This document shows positions 10,131-23,300 of a stretch of DNA of 64,000 nucleotides, one piece after another. Position numbers and translations under genes: made by a program. The stretch spans positions 14,598,128 to 14,662,127 of the forward strand of contig JASSKH010000005.1 of the NCBI GenBank assembly GCA_031763025.1. The letters are read 5' to 3'. This stretch comes from Macrocystis pyrifera (taxonomy: Eukaryota > Sar > Phaeophyceae > Laminariales > Laminariaceae). Position 1 is the stretch's first letter, and every line of letters starts with the position of its first letter. Below the pieces are notes generated by a model. That model saw nothing but the letters and a program-made list of their open reading frames with translations, had not been told where the DNA came from and ran no database searches.

Positions 10131-10985
10131 TTGCCCTTAATAAAAAATAAAACAAAAAAATGCTCTCATGACTCAAGTACGATATCGTACTCGTAACGGT
10201 CGCCCTTGAAATCAAAACAAAAAAAAAAAAAACACGATTCAAGTACGATATCGTACTCGTAAGGGTCGCCTTTTATCAAAAATAACATAAAAAAAGCTGC
10301 CATGACTCAAGTACGATATCGTACTCGTGAGGGTCGCCGATAAAAAAAAAATAAGGCGATAAAAAATATCACGATTCAAGTACGATATCGTACTCGTAAG
10401 GGTCGCCCTTGATAAAAAATCAGGCAAAAAAAAATATCATGACTCAAGTACGATATCGTACTCGTAAGGGTCGCCCATAAACAAAAATAAGGCGAAAAAA
10501 AAATATCACGATTCAAGTACGATATCGTACTCGTAAGGGTCATCGTAGGTAAAAAATAGGACAAAAAAACTCTCATGACTCAAGTACGATATCGTACTCG
10601 AAAGGGTCGGCCATAAAAAAAAATATGGCCAAAAAAAAAAATGACGATTCAAGTACGATATCGTACTCGTAAGGGTCGCCCTTGGTAAAAAATAAGACAA
10701 AAAACTCTCATGACTCAAGTACGATATCGTACTCGTAAGGATCGCCCATGAAAAAAATAAGGCAAAAAAAAAAATCACGATTCAAGTACGATATCGTACT
10801 CGTAAGGGTCGCCCTTGATAAAAAATAAGACAAACAAAATACTCATGACTCAAGTACGATATCGTACTCGTAAGGATCGCCCATGAAAAAAATAAGGCAA
10901 AAAAAAAATCACGATTCAAGTACGATATCGTACTCGTAAGGGTCGCCCGTAATAAAAAATAAGACAAACAAAATACTCTTATGAC
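10131..10985. repeat. 12-unit tandem array, about 67-bp period, with palindromic core
   Basis: The word GTACGATATCGTAC, a perfect 14-bp palindrome, occurs at 10177, 10243, 10311, 10380, 10448, 10517, 10583, 10653, 10719, 10786, 10854 and 10920. Spacing is 66-70 bases. Two flank types alternate: CATGACTCAA before the core, and CACGATTCAA before the core. The true period is therefore a dimer of about 135 bases. After the core comes CTCGTAAGGGTCGCCC and an A-rich spacer. Conserved core with slipping A-rich spacer is typical of a minisatellite. The open frames on the - strand are translations of the repeat. Confidence 0.95.
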
Positions 10986-10989
10986 TCAA

Positions 10990-11195
10990 GATTGTGATAC
11001 GCTAGCCCGGTGATCCACCACTCATTTTCTAAAATGTGATCCACTAAGCCGGTGATCCACCACTCATTTTCCAAAATGTGATCCACTAAACATGGTGATC
11101 CACCAGCTATTTTTGAAATAGTGATCCACTAACTCGGTGATCCACCACTCATTTTTGACAATGTGATCCACTTAGCCAGGGGATCCACTAACGCA
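10990..11195. repeat. four-unit tandem repeat with GTGATCCAC motifs
   Basis: Units of about 43-45 bases each contain GGTGATCCACCA, an AT-rich centre such as CTCATTTTCTAAAA, and TGTGATCCACTA. The motif TGATCCAC occurs twice per unit. The array directly follows the 67-bp array and ends with GGGGATCCACTAACGCACTA. Its abrupt start after CTCAAGATTGTGAT shows a sharp junction between two unrelated satellites. Confidence 0.85.
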
Positions 11196-12511
11196 CTACA
11201 CCATAATAGTAGACGGTTCTGATTTTTCGGCTTCAGAGATCGCTGAAAAAAAACGAAACAACGTCGCAAAAAAAATCCTGAAAGTCAAGTAAAAGTTGGT
11301 CAATAGTAATGCGAGTGAGACAAAGCTGAGAACTGAAAACTCGGCGTTGCCTTTTTCCTGCATCACTTGACATTGACCTGATCAGATCATCATGTTCGTA
11401 CTATTTATAAGATCGAATGGGCGTATTTATACTGCTAAAAAAAAGTAATCACGAATTGGCACTGAGGCATATTTCCCTATCCGGAGCATGGGTGCAGGCA
11501 CCCATGCGAAGCTCTTGTATACATATGATCGTGGTTGCCGTCGAACAGAACGATATAGTGTTGATGTATTGAGTTCGAAACCAACTTTGGCAAACATTTG
11601 AGTTCATTTGCAAACATGAAACTGAATCAATAACCTCAATAGTGCCTGTAATCGCGTGGATGCCGGAATTTGACGGGGACGTAACGGCTGAAGTCATCTC
11701 ACGATAATAAATCAAGGCACGACCCCCAGCGGTGAGAGGGGTAAGGAGAGCCTGCTGTGTGATCCGGGATCTGAGTTCTAACTTCTCGTAGGAGGGGAAG
11801 AAAACGAGAGTGTATTTAATAACATGGAAAAATGTACAGTCTACCTATCGCTCATGTATGCTCCGTATTATGATGCGGCTGGTAGCTGCAGGTTATTCGT
11901 GGATGTACTCGTCGTTGCAGGCGTTTCCGTCCTTACATGGTGCAGCAACAACTATTTTGGAAAACCTTTGTGATTGGCTTCCCGACATTTCTGTACATTG
12001 GTTCAAACCAAATTATAGTTAGCACTTCAAGAGGGACTTCAGCACGGCTCAGTGTCACTACGATCACAAAGATACGTCCACTGCATCACTGGTTGTCCGC
12101 GGGCAAAGCACCCTGCATGTTTCCAGCGTAGGCACGTAAAAGCGCGGCCGTGCGTAGTTCATTACGTTCTGTGTCGAGCAACCATTCCACTCCCTACATG
12201 TGGCGATCCTCTAATGTCGAACCCTGGGCCTTAGATCGCACGAGGGCATTCCACGATCATGCTAGTCAGCGAACTCAGCATACACGCAACCGTTGACATG
12301 CCTATTCTAACAACCGCCGCCCACATGAATGCCTGGTCCATTCGATTTCGAGGACACCATCGCAGACACAGGAGTAATGCGCAGCGGTTATCTTTCGTTT
12401 GTCTTGAACAACCGTGTTGTATTTTGACTTGGGCCAGGATCGTGAAGTCGCGACAGACCATCCCCCGCTCATGCTTTTAGCAGTTCTACCTTACAATATA
12501 CACGCTTCAGC
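11196..12511. other. no gene recognised
   Basis: Short open frames only. No domain, splice-supported exon, RNA gene or strong repeat is visible. Confidence 0.4.
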
Positions 12512-12702
12512 GTGGGTTACGCCACCTCCTTTCCCGTCGTACTACTTCAGTGTCCGATCTAACCTGCTTCGGTGGTACCCACCGAGCGTGTTCATACACC
12601 CTGCCAGTGGGCTACGCTACATCCGTTCTCGTCGTACTACGTTGGTGTTCGATCTGCTCTGTTTGGGTGGCACCCACCTAACACGTCCACACACTCTCCG
12701 CC
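12512..12702. repeat. two-copy tandem duplication, 95-bp period
   Basis: Unit one starts at 12512 (GTGGGTTACGCCACCTCC) and unit two at 12607 (GTGGGCTACGCTACATCC). Both continue through CGTCGTACTAC, GTTCGATCTG or a close variant, GGTGGCACCCACC or a variant, and end near CACCCTGCCA or CTCCGCCA. Identity is about 75% by eye, so the duplication is not recent. Confidence 0.75.
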
Positions 12703-14386
12703 AGACCGTGATGATTTCAAAGCACGAATATAAAGCGCCTTCACGTACGGTAGACAATTCCGCTGGTGCTACACCTTGTGGTAGTGGCTCTCCACGCCGT
12801 CTCGTGGACTGCAGCAGTAATCTACCCAAGCCAATCAAATTATATAAATTAAACCTACTTTATTACAGAGTAGACCTCGCCAAGCCCCCCTACCACTCTG
12901 ATCCGACCAAAGGCACAAATTCGAAACGCTTCAAAAAAAACAAAACGGCCCAAGGGTTGGGTTTTGGTAGGGTAAATCACTCTTTGGACATCGGAGTGTA
13001 ACCTGAACAACCAGGTTGCTACCTGGGTGCTCGACAGTGTGTGTACCCTCTCCCTTGCAAAAGTTAAAATACTAACAATTTTTTGTCAGCAGTGCGAAAC
13101 GCCTTTATACTGAGCCCTCTCTACGTATCGACCACGGAAGATGACACGTAAGCCTTGGTATAGCGGGGCTGTGTCTTGGTCGACTACCCCCCCCCCCCTC
13201 CTCCCGCCGTAAGTAAAACTCCACGAGGACCACTCGTGACGTTACCCCCGTAAAGGTTGGCTGCTGCCGAACACTGCCCCAACGTACTCCCACTACATAC
13301 AGCCGATCTCGACAATCCTTCTGCATGCCGTTCAAACCCAGGACACTCAGCCCCACACGGCTGTATCCCACACCCACCAAAGAAACCGACCACAGCGATC
13401 CTTCTGTACGCCGTACGATCAAAGAAAAACATCCATGAACCAAACCTAGCCTACTATGACAATATAATCTCAAAGAGGGGATGGACATGCAATATATTAC
13501 CAAAGCGATGGTGACTGGTTATTAGCGGTTTTGTTCTATCTCGCTGTGTGCTTATCCGACATTTACCGACGTCAAAAACCGCCCGCGTAACGCTGCAAGA
13601 TTTCGACCACCCTCACTGCTATGTACCGGTAACAATCGCATGTTCGGGGCGCGTGCGCGTTGTGTCCACAACCGAGAGACAGGACGAAGTAAATGGCATG
13701 ACAGCTAGCTCACAACTTCCCGGTTTACATTTCCTGCACTCGCCTGCGCCCCACCCGTATATTGTAACGCTGTTAATACAAAGACATGGTGCTGAAACCG
13801 CGTCCAAGAAAAAGTGCCGATGGAGGAATAACAGAGGGTGGTGGGGGGTGATTCGATCACCACTCGCCCCCACCCCGCCCCCCCCCTCAACCCCGCATGT
13901 CCCGTTCTACAAACAACGAAGGCGCATGTGGTAGTGTTACGGTCGTTTATCGAAAGATCCAGCCCCTAGCCCAGACGGACGAAGCTTCCCATCGCCCAGC
14001 ACTGTGCATCATCGAAGAGCAAAAACGCACACAAGAGCAACGCAATGCATGAGAACAGTTGGGCTTAGAGACGGAATACGTAGGGTGAGGCTAACGACAT
14101 GAGACTTCCCAGCGATGACTGACTGCATTGTTTCACTAGGAGAGAAGACCACGTTAGGTCGTCAGGTTCGATACTTTGATTGAGAGACACGGAGCCACAA
14201 CGGCAGGAACCGGATCCTCCATCTGCACAAAAGTACCGCTGGAGTCTGGAGGGCCCTAAACCGGCATCAAAACCCCTTCATTCTCATCTGAACGGACAGG
14301 AAACTCGGTTTAGCGTATCTACTACTTCGAGAGTATGGCACCAGACAATGGCCTCAAGCGTTATTGTTATGACAACTGCATCTACG
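12703..14386. other. no gene recognised, poly-C tract at 13187-13200
   Basis: The stretch holds short overlapping frames on both strands and C-rich runs at about 13187-13200 and 13877-13886. No homology or splice-consistent exon chain is apparent. It lies downstream of the last exon of the metallo-hydrolase gene and may include its 3' UTR. Confidence 0.35.
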
Positions 14387-17300
14387 TCAGGTGGTGCATT
14401 GTGGTGCATTGCATGCCTGGCTTCACCAAAAGCAAAGTACGATTTTTTAGCAAAGCAACCACGGACGTACATGGGAGCGGAGCGTAACTTCGACTCCATT
14501 GAGTTCAGCGAGCCAGTCGCGCCCTCGGGCCGAGGTGTCCAAGACGTAGTCATAGCATACGTCAATAATGCGCTCCAGATACTCGTTGAGGATCAGCCTG
14601 GGGAGGTGCACCGAACGTACAGGAGGACAAGAGCGAATGTAAGCACATGGAGACAACGCAAGAAATCCAGCGATGCCATTCTCTTCCATTCATCAGGTAG
14701 CATGAGTTTCGCTTAACATCCAGCGTTGCCGTTCTCTTTCATTCATGAGGTAGAAATTTTGCTTAAACAACGATCGTCACGATTGACGTTTGTGCGTACA
14801 CACCAGGTGTGGTCGGCCAGCTCGTGGTCCGGGCCGGTGATTCCCATGCCCATTGCGACGGTGTCGATAGAGACAGTTGCATGCCCTAGCTCGGAGCCAG
14901 CAAGGATGTCCGCGAAGTAGTCGACCTTGTCCTGAACGTCCTCTTTCGTTCCCAGGCGCGTGAGGTGACCACCCACGAGGACATCGAAGTCAATCTCTGT
15001 TCGTATGAGGGGGTGCGAAGGGGTGGGGGTTGGCATGACATAGGAATGGATGTGTGTCATTTGAACTCCAGCCGTCAGGTCATTCGTCATGGGGCAAAAT
15101 ACCCCGGAAAGGTCACGTACAGAGGCACTTTTGTGTGAGTTTGCCCACACGTAGTATCCTGTTAAAAGGTGCGTAGCCTTCCGAAATCTGCTAGTGTTTC
15201 AGTCCCGAAAATCTCAATAGGTGCCAGAGAGCGTAGTCGCAAAAATATGTGAGGTCTTCACAAGTTCCTCGAGATAAGATGCATCGGTGATGCTGCAACA
15301 GTATGTAGGTGACTCATTTCCAGATGCAGACCCACCCGCAAAAAGATTCCCATCGAAAAAAATCTCCCAACCGTGCGCGACGCTAATAATTTCTGACATC
15401 CATACGGATCAGGGACGTTGGCGGCAAGACTGCTGTATACACATAAAGTCGAGGCATAGAGCTTGGGCTGATGCATTGCCCAGATAAAACTCCGTAAAAA
15501 ATCAGACTGCTCGAAAAGATCGAAGCGCGCACCGTTAATTTGATCGAGGCCTTCAAGGTAGCCTTGGACATCTTGGGTGATGTGCATCGCGAAGAAGGGA
15601 GACCTGAATACAACGCCGTCGCGCAGAAACATATTAGTTGCCATGCACTCGGAGGAAGCGGCCATGATCAAAAAGTATCCGATGCAAATCACAACCAGCA
15701 CCCCCCCCCCGCCTCAGTCAACGCGTTGTTTGCGGGAAAGATTGTGCCCCTATGAGGTGTTCAACTAATGTTCTTCCCGTCGCCGCTCGGTGATGCAACC
15801 AGTCGAGACCAGGTTATAAACGGAAGAGCACAGCGTCAAGTGTCGCTAGGCAGCAGAACAGACATTACTCACCATCCCGGAAATATTGCGTTCGTCACCA
15901 GAACCACGCTGGTTGCGATTCCTGCACGGTCACGAAGATACGGGGAGCACACCGCGCAGCGGGGGTAAGGCCATCAGCGCACGCGTACATCAGCGGTTTA
16001 CGGTGGACGTAGCACAATTACGCTAAAATGTTTTCTGAATGACGGGGCTCCTTGACTCCAAATCGTCGGAATGCGCATCTTGTTGCCGAAAAAAGACGTT
16101 TTTGAATAATTGGGCCATGCGATTATTCATCGGGATGGGATCTGATCGTCGCTCAAGTCATTTTCGTGTGAGGTATGGACCTCTTTCAACAGAAAATTCA
16201 GGGTAAACCTATATTCTAGAACGCCTCACTATGTATTGTTGCCTATTTGATTACTTTTCCATACTCATCGATTTCTCGTGACCTCAACCTAGCCTGCCCT
16301 TTACCAAGCAAGAATACACTTATAATCCGATTATATCCATATTGCTATTCTAGCGATGTGGCCACGACACAGCACGAGTTAGTGTGGTCACAAACACAAT
16401 CGAAGCAAGCACATATTTACAGACACACTATTCAGATATTAGCGGGAGCACGCCCACTACTACTGCAGGTTAGGCGAAAAACAAGCATTCCTCAACCTAG
16501 CCTGCCCTTTACCAAGCAAGAATACACTTATAATCCGATTATATCCATATTGCTATTCTAGCGATGTGGCCACGACACAGCACGAGTTAGTGTGGTCACA
16601 AACACAATCGAAGCAAGCACATATTTACAGACACACTATTCAGATATTAGCGGGAGCACGCCCACTACTACTGCAGGTTAGGCGAAAAACAAGCATTCAT
16701 TGCTTGTTTTGAAGGGAGAAAGCACCGCCCTGCCCGAGTGTGTACTTGTTGACTTGGCATCGTTGGATACAACGGTAGAGAGATGATACGTACCAGGTAT
16801 ACGTTTCCGGCTTTGGACCTTCAATTGGAGATTTCGCTTTCTCTCTCTTGTACGTGTATATTGTGTGTTGGTGATAACTCCAGGCATATCGCGAGTTCGT
16901 TGTATGGTTTATGCCCAATGCTTCAGCTTGGAATTTTTTGTTGTTGTTTCATCATCGCCTTTGCTTTCCGGCCTAACTCGTACCAGGTACGTATAGTGGG
17001 TTTTATTTACCCTCGAAAGCGATCTTCTGGACAAGCCGTGGTCATTGGTGTTCCTCCCCCCCCCGCCTGTAGGTCCCCGGTACGTGCCCTCATTTTCATC
17101 AGGCATAGGTTTTCAGCATTCCCACTGCTCGTCGATTTTCATCGCATGTTGAAAACTCAATCTCTCGCCCTTTCCGCTATTTGAGTCGACAGTAGAAATT
17201 TTCCCCACGATTATCACTTGGTGAGACTCGTACTCACAAATTTGACCTTACTAGTGGAAGGCAAGCGGACAAGCGGACCACCTACCAAGCCACCGGGAAC

Positions 17301-20300
17301 GCCGTATCCCCGTCGGTACTTGAAATACATTTCGTAATATGTGGTGGCAGGTTCAACACTGAAAAGCAGTTAATGCAGCGGTGCTGCTGTCTCACCGCTC
17401 CCGTGCATAGCCTTATGAGAAAAACCCCGAAAGTACCGATCGGGTGTAGGGTCGACAACTTCGTCAACCCCAAGCTTTTCGAACGCGTTTTATTGTACAT
17501 CGTAGAGTCATACGAGGTACGTGTTGTTCTAGCGTAGCTATTATTATTATTATTATTAAATATAGATATAACTATTATACATATATACTCTGCATGTATG
17601 AATAAGCGTTCAGCAACATACAGCATTGACCCCTCGTGTGTTGAGCGTCGCAGGCGCGCTGTGTACATACATACACGATCAACGATCGCGAGGGTATATA
17701 GTTTCACCGATGTTTTCGATTTCCGATCTGCAGTCCGGACGGAGACTGCTAATTTTAAAATCTTGTCGGTAAGCTACCCAAAGTCTTATTCTGGCTATAT
17801 TTTAATAATAGCATCTTATGTAATATACCACGATGTATGTGGAACCTAGCAACCATGAGCTATCTTCCAGCTTCCCTCAATTAATAAACAGGACGAGCAC
17901 TGACCTCCCGTCAGTGACGGACAGCGAACCCGAAAACGCAACCTTCGGCATTCTGAAAATACCGAAACTCGATAGTCGTTTCAATATTTTCTCCGGTATT
18001 ACCGTACAGAATCAAGCTGAACATGGATTTCGGTGTATCTCTCGGTACTGCAAACAATCGTGCTGGGTCTAGGGTTCCCTCCTGCTGTATATATTCGTAC
18101 GTATTGCGTATATGTATGAGCGCTGGATAGCAAATAACAACGACAGGCCCTGCGAACATCTCGAAAGCCGGACAAGAGGCATGAAACTCCCTTCTTCGTG
18201 GATGGCTCATGATCAGGGTTATGTGCTGTTATCGCACTACATCAATGATTCTATTAATAGTCTATTAATAGCTCGTTTTCCGGGCGACTAGATCGTGGTT
18301 ACGACAAAACTCCTATAGATAAAGAGGCGTCTCGACAGGACACCCCAAAAAAGTACCTGCAACAACATACTACATGCACCGTTACTACTGTAGTAGTACC
18401 TTCGCACTATTACGTAATAAGGCCGCGTTGCTACAGCAGTAGTAGCTGCGGCATAGCATCTCGTGCGAGTACCTGAAAATACGAGGAATGAAATACAATT
18501 AACAAAAGCAAAAAGAAAAGTGTGTACGAGGACGACTTACGAAGACAGTTGAAAATAAAACAAATAAACCGCGAACAAGAACAAACATATGTACATTTAG
18601 GGCGCAGGCTGAGTCTCGCCAGAACAAATACCGAAATACCTGGTACGAACTGGATTCCCGTACACATTTCGCTATCGGTATTATAATGAGGCGCAAGCGC
18701 GAGCCTCTTCATAACGGCCCACATACGAGGGTAGGGTGCCTTGTTTTGAGTTGTTCTGTTTTTTGTGTGGGTGCGTGTGTCATAACATTTTTTTCGGCCA
18801 CGTTTGTCGACCGCGCTCCACGCACACGGCGCCGATTCCAGTCCCGGCGGGCTCTGTGCACGCACACACTAACGCAACCTTCTCGTCCTGCTGCGGTGGT
18901 AAGTCGTTCACAGTTGGTCGAGCCAGGTGCGGCAACGTGTGTAGGCGCATAGCTCCGCCATGACTAAAAAAAATCTCAACCAACAACCGTAAAAATCGCA
19001 CGTAGCGGTTTTTGTTCATGAGTTCTACCTCACAAAACCCATTTCTGCGAGTATTCGTAAGCAGACGGTGCCTGTCTGTCCACAGCAGCGCTCGGGTCAC
19101 GTCCCCAAGACATGTGCTGCAGGTAGTACTGTCATGATAACCTTCCTACTGATGTTGGGACGGCAAGCAAGAGAATATCTGCTGTACGAGTAGGACGGGT
19201 AGTAGTGGTGGCACCTGCCACGAAAAGCTCTGTTGGACACAATGCATGTCACGTCGTAGATTTACGTCTTCAAATTATGAGTGCGGAACCAGGAAACACA
19301 CAACATCGAGTATGTGTACAAAGGGTTTAAGGGCTAAACCTACACTAGCCGAGCGTACGGCGACGCTGTGGCCCTGGCCTCGTGTTTCTTATTGTCAATA
19401 ATGCTGCTGCTGCTGCTGCTGTTTCGCTGCTGGATCTGCTGTGGATGTCGTACATCAGTATTTATAGAAGTGGCGGCACCTGCTACGAGAAGCACTCTCT
19501 TTTGGACAAAATGTCCGGTGCAGATCTTTCGTCTTCAAACATGCGGAAGTTCGCGTTCGGAACCAGGAAACACACGGCAAAATCGAGTACGTGTTCGAAG
19601 GGTTAGACTGATAAGCCGAGCGTACAGCGACGCCGACCCTCGCCTGGTGCGTCCTTCTGCTACTGCTGCTGCTGGCTTCCTGCTGGATACGTGTTGTATG
19701 ACAGAGGTTGCACATTTCCGCCAGTGTTTGCAAACCGCCTGTGCACTATTAATAGAGTTGCAATCCGGCCTCAAAATTCAAAACCGGGTACCCGATCGGT
19801 GGGGGGCGGTTGAGACGGAACCGGAACCGGGTACCCTGGTTACCATGCACTATTTGTTCCCCTTTTCGCGTTTGAGCGGCGGCGTGGTGAGGCGGACACG
19901 GGTACCCGGATTTCCAAACACATATTTTCTCACCTCGTAGCCCTCGAGCGGCGGGGTGGTAAAAGGCGAAAGGTGAGAAAGCATGATTTTTCGATTCGTC
20001 GCTCCCGATGAATCATGCCAAAGCAAGAATGCTGACGGCAAGTATTATTACGGGGGACCGTCGTAAATCGGACCGAATTTAGTTAGTAAAAATATGGAAA
20101 ATATTTAGTTTTTTCGTTGTACCGTACGTCCTACCTACTATGGTCCCCCGTAAAAGGTTCAAAGGGGTGTCATCTGTGGGATCGAGTAGAGAGGTGGGGA
20201 GTGATGGGCAATGGGGAAATGAAATAAAAGTATGGAACGTAATTCTCCTTCAAACCCTTAATGAACTCATCAAGTCATCTCCCCCCAAAGATACAGCCTT

Positions 20301-23300
20301 AATGAACTCGTCAAGTCATCTCCCAAAGATACAGGAATCCAGACCGATAGCCGTCCAATTATCTCGTCAAGCATCCCGTAAGAAAACCATTATGACATGC
20401 ATGGATGACATGGATGGTTTTCGATCTCATTGTCGCAATCACATCATTCTCTCCGCGGACAACAACAAACATCGAAACGGCTGGACATCTTGTGGTTTGT
20501 CTGATCTCCTGGTTCATGGTATATAGTAGGGCCGCTTATACGCTGGTAGGGGTATGGTGTTTTCTATTTTCCGTCCGTAGTCTGCAGGGGCGAGAGGCAC
20601 AAGTTCTGAAGACTCCAGAGGCAGCGCCGCTGTAAGTAGTGCATGTATAAATGAACGTATACCCTAGTCTTTGGGGCTCCGTACACAACAAAATTGACGG
20701 GTCTGGGTCCGGGGTAAAAATAAACCCGATTCCGGAGTTGGACCGGGACGGTTACGGTTCCACTCGGCGTGAACAAAATAGCCACAAATTCAATAAAATC
20801 AAGAGGTGGTCCTCAAATACGACAAAAAATGGCAATAACCAGAAGCAGGTACACCCATTGCGTTCAAAGTCAAAAATAGGTACCATGCTACGCTACCCGT
20901 ACCACAAACTGCTGCCTGCGGCCACCTAGAGGGTGCTTTGTGCTTTTGAGTTTGCCCGTTGTTTTCTTGGTTCTTAGTTTTGCTCTGTTCACATGTAGTG
21001 GTGCTGTGTATCTGCCATATCTTCTGACGGGATGAGCAACATATTTTTATTTCAATTTGTTTCTAATCAGTACAGTTAGTAGTCTTCCCTTTTCCGTTTA
21101 TTTGGCTTTTTTTTCTTCCATAAAATGTGCATTCGTAGCTTCGTTACCACAGAACTTGTATCTGTAGGATCGAAGAATCGGCACGGACGCACCGACGCTG
21201 GTTGTGCTAGAAGTGGACGAATACAAGAAACGGTTTTATGTGAAGAACACACACATAAAGCAGAAGAGTCGGCGCAGAACAGCAACGAAACACAGGCAGG
21301 CGAGTGCTCAACGAAACAAGTAACCCAACACAGCAGTTGACAGCCAGCCGAAATACGAAGCCTTATCCAGGTGTACCTGTGTCTTGCTTGTTGTCGGCGT
21401 GTACCTCTTTTACGTGAACCTGATTAAGTGCACCTATTTTTGGTTATTGCCAAAACAAGAAATATGTTGAGCTGAACTCGACCAAGCGATAAAAAAACGA
21501 TTTTTCATCCAGCCCTTCGTTCACATGTGTGTTAGTTGTGCTAGAAAGCATCGCCAATTGAAAAAATGCTGCTATGATAAAGATAGCTCTCTGCGCGTGA
21601 GGTAAATCTTACAATATTTTCTCCAAACATGAGGACCAACGGACGATTGTCAGGGATTCCGGAAGCTGTGCATGCACCACCCGTAACTCTTGGTACGTAA
21701 CGATCCATGGCCATGTGGTGTGCCCAGACGCGTAAAGACATGACCAGTCTGGCCGGAAATTAAAAACTGATTTCAGTTATTAATGGACGAGCGCACCTAC
21801 TCCTTTTTTTATTTTCTTTTTTTTTTCAACTTTTTTTTGTTGTTGTGCTCACTCATCACCTGACTGACTGGGTAGACCTCGAACCCCAAAAGGTATTGCC
21901 ACCGGTTGGAGAGCACTCCATATAATATAATATGATGCTTGCAACAGGCTGTTTAGATGGGAAAAAGTACCTCAAAAGCCATGGTAAAAACAAGTGTAGA
22001 ATGACTCGAATTTCCGGCCTGTACGAGCTCAGTAACAAACTCAAACATTCCTTAATGGGAAAATTTGGGCCGGGTCAACCAATGGATTCCTGAACAGTTG
22101 GGTCTCTCTGGATTGTGATACTTCCCATTATTAAAAATTGGTCTTGTTTAATAATACGTTTTTATCATGAATACATGACTTCCTTGGTCTTATCTTTCGG
22201 TTTCTTCTAGATCAGTATTTCTGACTATTAATAAAGCGATATTTTCTGAATTTTGAGAGCAATCGGAATGTTTTTCCGTTTGATGTTGATCGGACAAACA
22301 GCGAGGAGAGGTGTGATTTCAGTGTTTGCTGCGGATTGCCTCCGAAAACAGTGCACATCAATTCTTGAGAAAAGATTGCCCGAAAAAAAAAACAATCTTG
22401 GTCTTTTCGGCAATCTTGACGAAAAGAGGCAATCTCAATCTCGATCTTTAATGCGACAACTTTTAAGTTATTTTGATGTTATACACGTGTACGCACGACG
22501 TACATGTCGTTCCTCCTGAATATTCTACGAAATGTATGATGCTTGTCAAAATGCATCATCAGTTCCCAATTCAGCAACAATATGCACCACTGTTACTACT
22601 GTAGGAGTGCATGAGTAGCAGTATGCATCCTGATTTATGTCACGGAAAGGTGTACAGCAGGGCAGGGCGTAGCATTTCGTCTGAACAAGCAATATAGCCA
22701 TCAAAGTGTGATAACATGGTATTTAAAAAGTTATAGGTACCAATGTGCACCCCGCAGAAGCGTAAGAGCGCAAGGCCGACACGTACCAGAGCACTACCCA
22801 CGGCGCTGCTTCTTGCATAATACCTGTTACACATTATTCATTTGCTGCTGGTACCCCATGCGGCTTCGTATTGCATACTGACTTCTCACTATCCCACTGT
22901 ACTCCCCACACCCTACACACAAAACACTAAATAAGCCAAATGGTTGCAGCAAGGTTGCACATACACGTATCCGTACATCTTTATGAGGGTGCCTCGGCGC
23001 AGCTGGTTTGTGTGGGTGTAGAGCACAGGGAATATAGGGGCGGGGAGATGCGTTTCCAAGAGGTTTCTAGTGTTGTAGTGAGGCGTTTATATGGGCGGGA
23101 TACAAAATATTGAGATTGAAAGATTGAATCAACGAATCTTCGATCATCCACCTTCAATGGATGAAAGATTGGACGTCAAAACCATCAATTCACTCAATCT
23201 TGACGTTTTTTTTTGAAAGATTTCTATATTTGAAAGGTAATTCAATCCCAATCCCCAATATTGCGTATTTCGGTATAATGTACGCCGCCAAAGAGCACAT

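Noticed and set aside
9949..10967. Series of similar short proteins on the - strand
   Set aside because: They are translations of the 67-bp repeat; the peptide repeat follows the DNA period and the frames stop at each drift in spacer length.
10131..10985. CRISPR-like array
   Set aside because: Regular spacing suggests it, but the spacers repeat with the units and are A-rich, the core is a palindrome of a minisatellite, and the context is eukaryotic.
19368..19940. 190-residue protein with a Leu-rich start
   Set aside because: The Leu run comes from a CTG repeat, and the frame crosses a tandem duplication whose other unit does not keep the frame open.
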